Shown piece after piece: positions 51,711 to 61,511 of a stretch of 64,000 bases of DNA. The position numbers and the translations under genes were made by a program. The DNA is from Candidatus Caldilinea saccharophila. GTDB lineage: Bacteria; Chloroflexota; Anaerolineae; Caldilineales; Caldilineaceae. Location: positions 62,001 to 126,000 of the forward strand of contig JADJVW010000009.1 of the NCBI GenBank assembly GCA_016710365.1, in the 5' to 3' direction. Numbering within the stretch: position 1 is the stretch's first letter; each line of letters opens with the position of its first letter. The notes beneath the pieces are model-generated. The model saw nothing but the letters and a program-made list of their open reading frames with translations, was not told the DNA's origin and searched no databases.

Positions 51711-51959
51711 ATGACGACACTGACCTTGCCTGATACGCTTCCAATTACTATCGATCCAGAGTTGATGAGCGGTGCTCCCGTCTTTCGACATACACGCGTG
51801 ACGGTTCAGACCCTGTTTGATTATATCCTCGACGGGTGCACCCTGGAACAGTTCCTCGACAATTTCCCAACGGTGCGCCGTGAAGACGCCGTCATTGTGC
51901 TGGATGATCTGAAGTTTTGGTTCTGCCGATTGAAAGGGAACACAGATAAACGCCGATAA
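51711..51959 (+). CDS. DUF433-family antitoxin-like protein
   Basis: This 82-residue protein contains the DUF433 core: ITIDPELMSGAPVFRHTRVT, VQTLFDYILDGCTLEQFLDN and FPTVRREDAVIVLDDL. DUF433 proteins are usually antitoxins paired with a PIN-like DUF5615 toxin. ATG 51711 follows AAAGGA at 7 nt. The C-terminus (FWFCRLKGNTDKRR) is atypical and is partly encoded by an iterated-repeat spacer that begins at 51940, suggesting the gene end was replaced. No toxin gene follows, so this is an orphan. Confidence 0.7.
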   Translation: MTTLTLPDTLPITIDPELMSGAPVFRHTRVTVQTLFDYILDGCTLEQFLDNFPTVRREDAVIVLDDLKFWFCRLKGNTDKRR

Positions 51960-52040
51960 CCTCAGATAGACGCAGATGCTCTGCTGCTTTGCGCTTATCT
52001 GCGCTTATCCAATTTTATCCGTGCGTATCTGCGTTCACTT
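51940..52040. repeat. Inverted repeat of reiterated CAGATAAACGC-type units
   Basis: The left arm has CAGATAAACGCCGATAAC and CAGATAGACGCAGATG. The right arm (51985-52033) has GCGCTTATCTGCGCTTATCC and GTGCGTATCTGCGTTC. The units are ~11-nt variants in opposite orientations, and they overlap the end of the DUF433 gene. The design matches the other spacers in this window. The rest of the gap to 52340 holds only short remnants, with no gene recognised. Confidence 0.55.
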
Positions 52041-52340
52041 GCTGTCGCTTCACCCTAACGCTGACGCTTGACAGTCCACTAGCTCCGCCTCTATCGCTTC
52101 CGGCGCCATCCGCATCAGTTTTGTACGATTGACGCCGACGTCCGCGGCCAGCTTCCTGTAATTGACTTGGCGTGGGCGCCGACAGACTCGGATTCCAACT
52201 ATGCATGGCGTCAACTCCTGAGTTGCCTACAAAATAGCCTGCCCACACAATGAGGGCAGGCTACATCATCCTCTCTTTGATTGAGAAACGTCTAGCGTGC
52301 GTTGGTTGCTTCTCGGATTTCTTCTAGAATCAAAAGGTAA

Positions 52341-53813
<1,473 letters not shown>

Positions 53814-53827
53814 TGGTTCCTGCCTCT

Positions 53828-53930
53828 GCTAAATAGGAGAATCGAGATTGGAGATTAAACGATTGGGGGATTTGGCGACTGCTGCCAATTGACCTAATCT
53901 CTTAATCTCCAATCTCCTACTCTCTATTAC
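53828..53930. repeat. Inverted repeat of GATTGGAGATT-type units between two radical SAM genes
   Basis: The left part (53831-53860, AGGAGAATCGAGATTGGAGA) and right part (53897-53928, CTAATCTCTTAATCTCCAAT then CTCC) are complementary. The unit is the same as in the nuoG-nuoH spacer at 22643-22770, about 31 kb away. It would form a long hairpin in the radical SAM transcript. Confidence 0.65.
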
Positions 53931-53931
53931 C

Positions 53932-55422
<1,491 letters not shown>

Positions 55423-55553
55423 GTTGTTCCTCCTTCAAAAAGGCCGCTTGTCCGATAAGTCCTTATCCAGAAATTGGTTGCGGCGTCCTGCCATGCTCTC
55501 TGCAAGCAAGCCGCTGCGCAGAAATTTCTGGACAGACGCTAAGACAGATGCGC

Positions 55554-55594
55554 ATTCTAGCATGGTGGGGAGAAAGGACAAAATTAGTATGAAA
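55554..55594 (-). promoter_or_regulatory. Promoter with TTTCATACTAAT box, upstream of radical SAM gene
   Basis: Read on the minus strand: TTTCATACTAATT (55582-55594), TTGTCC as -35 (55576-55581), a 16-nt spacer and TAGAAT as -10 (55554-55559) with TGC extension. The box matches those before the SufR-like gene (59169-59179) and the radical SAM gene at 61138. Confidence 0.6.
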
Positions 55595-55612
55595 CTTATT
55601 ATAAAAATTACC

Positions 55613-55930
55613 CTATTTGTTGCTGCGGAAGATCGTCTTCTGCAACACAGCTTCTCGATCGTAGAGATCGTTCAGGCTGACGTCGGTGATGGCGTTGACG
55701 CCGGTGATCTCGGGAAAGTGCTCCTTGAGCAGGCGCTGGATGCCCAGCTTCATCGTCAACAGGCTGATCGGACAGTCGATGCACGCGCCCAACATCTTGA
55801 GATGGGCGACGCCCTTGGCGTCGACTTCCAGCACTTCGACATCGCCCCCATCCATGTAAAGGGTGGGGCGATAGTCGTCCAACACCTGCTGGATGCGTTG
55901 CTCTAGTGTGGTTTCTACAAAAAGCTCCAT
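55613..55930 (-). CDS. NifU-like Fe-S scaffold/carrier protein
   Basis: This 105-residue protein corresponds to the NifU C-terminal (Nfu) domain: RPTLYMDGGDVEVLEVDAKG, then HLKMLGACIDCPISLLTMKL with the cluster-binding CxxC. Nfu proteins dimerise and bridge a [4Fe-4S] cluster for delivery to enzymes. ATG 55930 follows AGGGAG. The proximity to radical SAM genes, an IscA-like gene and a SufR-like repressor supports a role in supplying their clusters. It is intact. Confidence 0.9.
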   Translation of the reverse strand: MELFVETTLEQRIQQVLDDYRPTLYMDGGDVEVLEVDAKGVAHLKMLGACIDCPISLLTMKLGIQRLLKEHFPEITGVNAITDVSLNDLYDREAVLQKTIFRSNK

Positions 55931-55985
55931 GAAACTCCCTATCGAATGTATTCATCCAGCGGGCGGCGCCCAGCAATGCCCGCGT

Positions 55986-56330
55986 TCAACTCGTGCCAGA
56001 AGTCGAGATCTCTTCGCCGTAACGCCAACACAGATAGATCTCGCGGCCGTTGCGCACGCCAATAAAATCGACCAGGCCGGCATCGATGTCCTTGATCATG
56101 ACGCCCAGCACCAGGATATCTTTGACGCCTTGCTCCAGCCGCATCGCGTGTACGGCCAACTCACCCATCAGCCGGTTGCCGCCGTTGAACGCGGCCTGCT
56201 CGATCACCGGCAACGCTTCGGGCCGCAACCGCAGGATTTCGCGCCGCGCCCTCTGCACTTGCTCCATCAACGACTTGACTTGCGGCAACGTGGCCCTGGC
56301 TTCTTCCAAAGTAAAAAAACGTGTTTTCAT
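55986..56330 (-). CDS. DUF2203 family protein
   Basis: This 114-residue protein matches DUF2203 by its start (RFFTLEEARATLPQVKSLME), a central helical hairpin (RRAREILRLRPEALPV-like), and the C-terminal signature VKDIDAGLVDFIGVRNGREI then YLCWRYGEE. The equivalent VKD-x-x-x-GLVDF and CW motifs are diagnostic. Function is unknown. It begins at ATG 56330, which overlaps the stop of a possible 56-residue upstream ORF (ATGA), and lies between NifU- and IscA-like genes. Confidence 0.75.
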   Translation of the reverse strand: MKTRFFTLEEARATLPQVKSLMEQVQRARREILRLRPEALPVIEQAAFNGGNRLMGELAVHAMRLEQGVKDILVLGVMIKDIDAGLVDFIGVRNGREIYLCWRYGEEISTSGTS

Positions 56331-56497
56331 GGCAGCAAGATGCCAACCTCAATGCCAGCGCGCGCCACGGCGTGATACTGCGCAACGGTGAGTGTCACGA
56401 TCGCAGAATCGGCTGGAATGGCAGCAACGTCAGGAAGGGTGGCGCCAGGAGTAATGGCGTCCGATAAGGTGGAGCAAGAAGGTGCGCTGTGCGTCAT
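56327..56497 (-). CDS. Possible small coupled ORF upstream of DUF2203
   Basis: From ATG 56497 a 56-residue frame (MTHSAPSCSTLSDAITPGAT to VTLTVAQYHAVARAGIEVGI) ends in TGA overlapping the DUF2203 ATG. The LTVAQYHAVARAGI part resembles the N-terminus of Uma2-type nucleases, so it may be a remnant. There is no clear ribosome-binding site. The ATGA overlap is the main argument for it. Confidence 0.35.
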   Translation of the reverse strand: MTHSAPSCSTLSDAITPGATLPDVAAIPADSAIVTLTVAQYHAVARAGIEVGILLP

Positions 56498-56516
56498 AGG
56501 TGATCACGCAGAAAAG

Positions 56517-56570
56517 GAAGATGCGCACCGAATCACCAGAATTTCTCCGGTGCACCCGCTGCGCATCTTC
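56517..56570 (-). terminator. Hairpin downstream of the IscA-like gene
   Basis: GAAGATGCGCA (56517-56527) and TGCGCATCTTC (56560-56570) form a perfect 11-bp stem around an inner GCACCG/CGGTGC stem. Read on the minus strand the structure is followed by CTTTTC. It is 10 nt after the IscA-like stop and may terminate or stabilise that transcript. Confidence 0.5.
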
Positions 56571-56579
56571 GCAAAGGCG

Positions 56580-56957
56580 TCAATTTTGGTGATGGCCGCA
56601 ACTCTCCGGCATCTCTTCACCCTCATGGTTCTTGGCGGTGCGGAAGCTGCTGCCACAGCCACACGCGCTGGTAGCCTGCGGGTTGTCGATGTGGAAGCCG
56701 CCGCCCATCAGGTTGTCGACGTAGTCGATGCTGGCGCCGTCGATGTAGAAGAGGCTGGTTGGGTCCACGATGACGCGCAACCCGTGCATCTCGTACTGCT
56801 CGTCGTCCTCGCGCTTTTCGTCGAAGGTCATGCCGTACTGCATCCCACCGCAGCCGCCACCCTTGACAAAGATGCGCAGCGCATGTGAATCCTTCAAGCC
56901 TTTTTCGTCCATGATGCCGCCCAACTTGCCAGCGGCATTTTCAGTCAGATTGATCAT
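56580..56957 (-). CDS. A-type Fe-S carrier (IscA/ErpA/HesB family)
   Basis: This 125-residue protein has the A-type carrier features: INLTENAAGKLGGIMDEKGL, RIFVKGGGCGGMQYGMTF (first ligand Cys) and GFHIDNPQATSACGCGSSF with the C-terminal CGCG ligands. A ~20-residue tail (HEGEEMPESCGHHQN) adds His/Cys residues beyond the usual ~107-115. ATG 56957 follows AGGAG. It belongs with the NifU-like gene and a SufR-like regulator in this Fe-S cluster neighbourhood. Confidence 0.92.
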   Translation of the reverse strand: MINLTENAAGKLGGIMDEKGLKDSHALRIFVKGGGCGGMQYGMTFDEKREDDEQYEMHGLRVIVDPTSLFYIDGASIDYVDNLMGGGFHIDNPQATSACGCGSSFRTAKNHEGEEMPESCGHHQN

Positions 56958-57022
56958 TTCCGTTTGCTCCTGTTACTTGGAAACCCTGCACCTTGAAAAT
57001 GTTGTCTGTTCTTCTCAAACCC

Positions 57023-57054
57023 CTTTTTCAGAAAATCATACATTTCTGAAAAAG
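57023..57054. promoter_or_regulatory. Perfect 12-bp inverted repeat upstream of the IscA-like gene
   Basis: CTTTTTCAGAAA (57023-57034) and TTTCTGAAAAAG (57043-57054) are exact complements with an 8-nt spacer. It lies 66 nt before the IscA-like ATG. The low GC content makes it a weak terminator for moaA, and its symmetry suits a dimeric repressor. Confidence 0.5.
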
Positions 57055-57163
57055 AGAGAAATTTTCTCAATGTCTCGGCGCGCGCAACCCATTCCCAAAT
57101 CGCTTTTCTCTGCGAGCCTCTACATCTTTGCGCCTCTGCGTCAAAAGCTTCTTTGCAGCGCGC

Positions 57164-58303
57164 TCATCCGCCCAGTTGGTTCATCGCCCGGTTTTCGGCA
57201 AAATGGCCGTGCGCCAGGTCGTGCCCCCACGGTTTGTGATAGGCGCCGTCACGCATCAGGCCGCGCAATTCATCCCACGACGCACCTTCCCGCAGCGGCG
57301 TCAACAAGTCTACTTCATCGTCGCGCAGCAGGCAGAGGCGCAGCTTCCCATCCGCCGTCAGCCGCACGCGGCCACAGCCCTGGCAGAACGGCTCCGTCAC
57401 GCTGCTGATGAAGCCCAGCGTGCCCATCGCGCCGGGGATGCGGAATGCCCGGCTCGGATCGACATAGTCGTAACCGGCTTCCTCCAGCGGGCCGAAGTGC
57501 GCCTCGATACGCTGCTTCATTTCGGCGTAGGTGACGACATTGGTCTGTTGGAAGTCGCCGATCTCCCCAAAGGGCATCATCTCGATAAAACGCACTTCCC
57601 AGTCGTTTTCCAGCGTCAATTGCGCCAGATCGAGCATGTCCTTGCCGTCGTTGAAATTGCGCACGACCACCGAATTGAACTTCATGGGCGCCAGTCCGGC
57701 CTCTTCCGCCGCACGGATGCCCCGCCACACGTCGTCGAGATGTCCCCACCGCGTAATGCGGTGGAACTTTTCGGCGTCCAGGGTGTCGATGCTGATGTTC
57801 ACCCGCTTCAGCCCCGCTGCGGCCAAGGGCCACGCCAGCTTGTCGAGCAGAATGCCATTGGTCGTCATCGCCAGGTCTTTGATGCCGGGCGTCGCGGCAA
57901 TGGCGCGCACGAGCTCCACCACGCCCGGCCGGATCGTCGGCTCGCCGCCTGTGAGCCGGATCTTGTTTACCCCCAGGCTCGCAGCGATTTTGACGAGATA
58001 GAGCACTTCCTCATCGCTCATCAATTCCTGGCGAGGACGGAAGTGCATATCTTCCGGCATACAGTAGACGCAACGCAGATTGCAGGCGTCGGTGAGAGAG
58101 ATACGCAAATAGTTGATACGCCGTCCAAAGCTGTCGAACGTCGGCTCGATGGCAAAGTCTGCGGGCAACGGCGCGGCCGTCACCTTGCCGTAGCGACTCG
58201 TATAGAGATTGACGTTGTTGATCACGGTATCGTCGATCACAGTATCGTTGATCACAGTATCCTCAAACGAAATTTCAAAAATTCCTGGTGACGGAAAGCC
58301 CAA
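57164..58303 (-). CDS. moaA: GTP 3',8-cyclase (molybdenum cofactor biosynthesis MoaA)
   Basis: MoaA performs the first step of molybdopterin synthesis, converting GTP to 3',8-cH2GTP. This protein of about 379 residues has both clusters: the N-terminal SAM site TDACNLRCVYCMPEDMHF and the C-terminal substrate-side cluster FCQGCGRVRLTADGKLRLCL. Also present are KIRLTGGEPTIRPGVVELVR, TTNGILLDKLAW, SIDTLDAEKFHRITR and the C-terminal Gly-Gly (MNQLGG) needed for activity. The N-terminus is uncertain. TTG 58303 gives an extension with a 15-nt tandem repeat (DTVIND/TVIDD/TVINN), and GTG codons within it are alternatives. It lies directly after the SufR-like gene. Confidence 0.9.
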   Translation of the reverse strand: MGFPSPGIFEISFEDTVINDTVIDDTVINNVNLYTSRYGKVTAAPLPADFAIEPTFDSFGRRINYLRISLTDACNLRCVYCMPEDMHFRPRQELMSDEEVLYLVKIAASLGVNKIRLTGGEPTIRPGVVELVRAIAATPGIKDLAMTTNGILLDKLAWPLAAAGLKRVNISIDTLDAEKFHRITRWGHLDDVWRGIRAAEEAGLAPMKFNSVVVRNFNDGKDMLDLAQLTLENDWEVRFIEMMPFGEIGDFQQTNVVTYAEMKQRIEAHFGPLEEAGYDYVDPSRAFRIPGAMGTLGFISSVTEPFCQGCGRVRLTADGKLRLCLLRDDEVDLLTPLREGASWDELRGLMRDGAYHKPWGHDLAHGHFAENRAMNQLGG

Positions 58304-58351
58304 TCATACTGTTTCATACACTATCCAGCAAAGCCAGGTGCATCTACAGGG

Positions 58352-59071
58352 TTACGCCACCAGCATGATTTCCTGGCTGTGCACTGTCAAGCCAACTAGC
58401 GCATCGCGCGTCTGGCCGTCACTTGAATTCCCAATCTGACTTGGGTTCCCGATCTGATACGTGCAGCAGAGATCGTGGTTGGCCACCGACGCGGTGCGTT
58501 CACAAGGCATCCCCACCAGCCGGTTGATGAGCAGTTGATCCATCAAGCACAGTTCGTGATGCTCGCCCGACATGCCCGCGTACGGACAGTTATGTTTGTG
58601 GAGCACAAACCAGCCGTCGTCATCCTCCACACCAGGCGCCCACCGCGCCAGATAACCACGTTCGTTGAGAAAAGCGGTGACGCGTTCCAGACGTTCGGCA
58701 AGGGGCAAAGTTTCCAGCTCGGTAAGATTGACTTCCTCCGCCATCTCATCGGCCAGCGCATGAAAGACGGCATCCACCTGTTCGGGCGGCAGCAACTGCT
58801 TGAGCTGGCGCACCATGCCGGCGGCAAGCAAGGCAAAGTTCTTTGGAAACAATTCGGCGGCATCATCGGTGAGTTGGTAGATCTGCTGCGGACGCCCGAC
58901 GCTGCCGGTGCGCTCGACGCGGCCGACCCGAATCAAGTTGTCGCCCTGTAAGATGTCCAGATGATGGCGCACGGAAACCGGCGCCATGTCGAGCCGTTCG
59001 GCCAACTCAGCGACGGTGGCGCCTCCGGTTTCTTTCAGGATCTCCAAAATATGCTTGCGGACAGCGTGCAC
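58352..59071 (-). CDS. SufR-like Fe-S cluster-sensing transcriptional repressor
   Basis: This 239-residue protein has an N-terminal winged helix (HILEILKETGGATVAELAER, MAPVSVRHHLDILQGDNLIR, VGRPQQIYQLT). The C-terminal sensor has the SufR cysteine pattern C-x12-C-x14-C (NCPYAGMSGEHHELC then LLINRLVGMPCERT). In SufR a [4Fe-4S] cluster there permits repression of Fe-S biogenesis genes. GTG 59071 is preferred since AAGGG then lies 8-9 nt upstream; GTG 59083 is also in frame. Its promoter carries the same box as two radical SAM promoters, suggesting autoregulation and a shared regulon. It is followed closely by moaA. Confidence 0.82.
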   Translation of the reverse strand: MHAVRKHILEILKETGGATVAELAERLDMAPVSVRHHLDILQGDNLIRVGRVERTGSVGRPQQIYQLTDDAAELFPKNFALLAAGMVRQLKQLLPPEQVDAVFHALADEMAEEVNLTELETLPLAERLERVTAFLNERGYLARWAPGVEDDDGWFVLHKHNCPYAGMSGEHHELCLMDQLLINRLVGMPCERTASVANHDLCCTYQIGNPSQIGNSSDGQTRDALVGLTVHSQEIMLVA

Positions 59072-59139
59072 GATGCAATTCACCCTTGGCGCCCACGCGC
59101 CTGATGTCTATCTTGCCCAATCTTCCAAATCGCTTGCCA

Positions 59140-59179
59140 TTTATAACATGACAAACGATTTGTGTCAATTATTATGAAA
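59140..59179 (-). promoter_or_regulatory. Consensus promoter with TTTCATAATAAT box, SufR-like gene
   Basis: On the minus strand: TTTCATAATAA (59169-59179), a perfect TTGACA (59163-59168), 17 nt, and TATAAA (59140-59145). The 17-nt string TTTCATAATAATTGACA is identical at 61242-61258. Box and -35 overlap or abut, as expected for a repressor or activator site. Confidence 0.75.
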
Positions 59180-59199
59180 TTTATAAGAAATATTGGGCT

Positions 59200-59490
59200 T
59201 TAGCCAAAATGACGCGGGCCGATGGGCGCCTGCGCACTGCCGGTGATGCGCGCAGCCAGCGCCATGCCTTTGTCAGTCAGGAGGAAGGTGGCCGCGGGAA
59301 ACTTCATGTTGCTCTCGATCAGCCCGGCGCGCGCCAGCCTGGCGACAACCATGCCCGCCACTTCGATCTCACGCGCGTCGAGCGGATGTAATAAGTATTG
59401 TTTGACGCCGTCCTTGGTGCGATGCACCTTGAGCTGATCGCCCCGCTGTAGCGCACGCAGGATAGCGCGCTGCTCCCCCGTAAGACGCAT
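59200..59490 (-). CDS. Hypothetical protein, winged-helix-like
   Basis: This 96-residue protein from ATG 59490 (GGAGG 5 nt upstream) starts MRLTGEQRAILRALQRGDQL. It has an alternating helix/strand pattern ending in VVARLARAGLIESNMKFPAA and TFLLTDKGMALAARI, which resembles a small winged-helix DNA-binding fold ('L-x-x-x-G-L-I ... LT-x-x-G'). The function is unknown. It is the last of three tightly spaced minus-strand genes headed by a radical SAM gene. Confidence 0.6.
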   Translation of the reverse strand: MRLTGEQRAILRALQRGDQLKVHRTKDGVKQYLLHPLDAREIEVAGMVVARLARAGLIESNMKFPAATFLLTDKGMALAARITGSAQAPIGPRHFG

Positions 59491-59505
59491 CCGCACCTCC
59501 CCCGC

Positions 59506-59712
59506 TCACCCAAGCTCGCCGACGTATTGTTGCAGATCGCGCTGGTTGATCTTGATAAACTGGTCCGCAACGATCTCGTTCATTTCCTGCTCGCTCAACC
59601 GGATGCGCAGGATATCCAATGCGTCCGCGGGGGACTGGCCGTACGCCAGTTTCTTTTTGCCGCTCTTGAGGGCAAAGAGATACATGAAATGTGGGCTTGA
59701 AAAGCTACTCAT
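59506..59712 (-). CDS. Hypothetical protein
   Basis: This 68-residue protein (MSSFSSPHFMYLFALKSGKK, GQSPADALDILRIRLSEQEM, KINQRDLQQYVGELG) is of unknown family. ATG 59712 follows GGGGAA. It starts 10 nt after the radical SAM stop and ends 15 nt before the next gene, so it is in the same operon. The polar, helical sequence suggests a small soluble partner. Confidence 0.6.
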   Translation of the reverse strand: MSSFSSPHFMYLFALKSGKKKLAYGQSPADALDILRIRLSEQEMNEIVADQFIKINQRDLQQYVGELG

Positions 59713-59722
59713 AATTCCCCAC

Positions 59723-61138
59723 TCACGCCTTTACCAACGCGCCCTGATACAACTCCGCGCCGTGCGCCGCCGCATCGACGCCCTCGTTGATCTCAGCGTC
59801 ATATTTGCCGGCCAGCAACTCGCGATAGAATTGGTAATTGACGCCTTTAACCTTTTCATCGTCGGGGAAGCGGTGGTAATTCTCCTTCGACATCAAGCTC
59901 TTGCCCTCGGCAATCAACTGGTTGCCCAATGCCGAACCTGGGTAGGGCGCGTAAAAGGCGATGGAGGGGAAGACGCGCTTCATCTGCTTGAGCATCCGCA
60001 TCGTCTTGAACGCGTCTTCAGGCTGTTCGCCGGGGATGCCCAGCATGATGTTGGACCAGAACTTGGGCGGTTGTTCGCCCTTGGCTTCCAGGTCGTCGCC
60101 GATGCGATTGACCAGATCGATGGCGAAGTAATTGTCTTCTTCCGTGCACTCCTTGTTGAGCAGACGCAACATGCGGTCGCTGCCCGACTCAAAGCCAATC
60201 GAAATGGTGCGCCAGTTGGTTTCGCGGATCAGCGCCTCGAACAGGTCGGGCCATTGCCGTACTGTGTCCGCACGACCCGCGGCCCAATAGGTCCAGCGCT
60301 TGGTCTTGCGGGGATACTTTTCGATCCACTCTTTGAGCCACGTGGGGTTTTGGAAGAACATCGAATCGTGGATCACCACGGAGCCGACGCCGTATTGGCG
60401 ATCCAAGAAGTTCAATTCGTCGATCACTTGATCCACGGGCTTGCGGCCCATGTTGGGAATGTACGAATTTTCATTGCAGAAGACGCACTGCCACGGACAG
60501 ACGCGGCTGGTGATCAGCGTCGCCACCGGGCCAGGGCCCCAGCCACAGGCGGGTTCCAGCGGCCATTTCCAGTGCCAGCGACGTTTATTGCGCCATCCCT
60601 GCGGCTGCGGCCACAGCGTGCGGTCGATCAGCGGCCATTCGGCCATCGACTTTGCGCCAACCCCCTGCACCAGCCGTGGGTAAGCAAGGGGATCCTTGAC
60701 AAGATCGACAATGACGCCCTCTCCCGGCCCCTGACAGATGCGGTCAAATTCGGGAATGGCGAGCATCTCATCCGGCGCCACGGTGGCGTGCATGCCGCCT
60801 GCCAAAATCAGACCCGCAGGGTTCAACTCCTTGAAAATCTGCGCCGCTTTATACGCGGGCGGAAAGGTGTAGCTGCGCACGTTCATGAGCAGCATGTCGT
60901 ATCCTTTGATCTGCCTGGCGAGCTGTTCCCAAGAGGTGACGGCGCGCGTCGAGGCAAGGTCGGTCTGGATACCGTTCTGGTGCAAGATAGTGCGCAGCAG
61001 GCCAAGGCCATGATCCTGCCATTGCTCATGCGGCCCGCTGGGATTCACCAGATCGCCCAGGTCGCCCAGGTCAAGCCAAAGGATTTTGCTGGCCGGCTGC
61101 GATTTGGCTGGTTTGAACCAGGGCCAGGTAAATGTCAC
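59723..61138 (-). CDS. B12-binding-like radical SAM protein
   Basis: This 471-residue enzyme has an N-terminal B12-binding-like region (PSGPHEQWQDHGLGLLRTIL, YDMLLMNVRSYTFPPAYKAA, LILAGGMHATVAPDEM) and a radical SAM core with SRVCPWQCVFCNENSYIPNM (CxxxCxxC). It also has ISIGFESGSDRMLRLLNKEC and AFYAPYPGSALG. It is a third member of the same broad family as the 52341 and 53932 genes but is more distant. The start GTG 61138 is fixed by GGGAGG 8 nt upstream. It heads an operon with two small genes and has a promoter with the shared TTTCATAATAAT box. Confidence 0.85.
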   Translation of the reverse strand: MTFTWPWFKPAKSQPASKILWLDLGDLGDLVNPSGPHEQWQDHGLGLLRTILHQNGIQTDLASTRAVTSWEQLARQIKGYDMLLMNVRSYTFPPAYKAAQIFKELNPAGLILAGGMHATVAPDEMLAIPEFDRICQGPGEGVIVDLVKDPLAYPRLVQGVGAKSMAEWPLIDRTLWPQPQGWRNKRRWHWKWPLEPACGWGPGPVATLITSRVCPWQCVFCNENSYIPNMGRKPVDQVIDELNFLDRQYGVGSVVIHDSMFFQNPTWLKEWIEKYPRKTKRWTYWAAGRADTVRQWPDLFEALIRETNWRTISIGFESGSDRMLRLLNKECTEEDNYFAIDLVNRIGDDLEAKGEQPPKFWSNIMLGIPGEQPEDAFKTMRMLKQMKRVFPSIAFYAPYPGSALGNQLIAEGKSLMSKENYHRFPDDEKVKGVNYQFYRELLAGKYDAEINEGVDAAAHGAELYQGALVKA

Positions 61139-61217
61139 GATAAATGCCTCCCAAGCTAGGACATCGGCGATCGCCGCGCACGCGGCGCATCACAGATGCT
61201 TGTGATTGATCGGGGCG

Positions 61218-61258
61218 AGTATAGCATGACGCGACGCGCGCTGTCAATTATTATGAAA
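61218..61258 (-). promoter_or_regulatory. Consensus promoter with TTTCATAATAAT box, radical SAM operon
   Basis: On the minus strand: TTTCATAATAA (61248-61258), TTGACA (61242-61247), 18 nt, TATACT (61218-61223) with a TGC extension. The leader is about 70 nt. The box plus -35 is identical over 17 nt to the SufR-like promoter at 59163-59179. Confidence 0.75.
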
Positions 61259-61302
61259 ATCGTGAGAATTATTTTTCGTGGATGGGGCGGTCAGGGACAA
61301 GC

Positions 61303-61334
61303 GTCAGATGTCCTCGAGGGAATGGACATCTGAC
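61303..61334. repeat. Perfect 11-bp hairpin ahead of the STAND gene
   Basis: GTCAGATGTCC (61303-61313) pairs exactly with GGACATCTGAC (61324-61334) over a 10-nt loop. It is in the 372-nt spacer between divergent genes. The rest of the spacer up to 61511 contains no gene that I can support; an AGGAGG at 61340-61345 is followed only by a 12-codon frame. Confidence 0.5.
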
Positions 61335-61511
61335 AAATTAGGAGGCGCAGTGAGGGCAAAATCTGATGAAGCTTTCCAGTTATTATAGAGCAGGAGGCGG
61401 CGCGCCGATCTACAGAGAACCTATAGAATAGCTCTGAATTGGTGAACATGACGCCGCTACGGTACACTGCATCTTGTTATTCATCTTTCTTTCCTCCTTT
61501 CAACTGCGCGC

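Noticed and set aside
61350..61388. 12-codon leader peptide (GTG at 61350 after AGGAGG)
   Set aside because: It has a good Shine-Dalgarno, but there is no attenuator structure after it and no amino-acid bias; too short to support.
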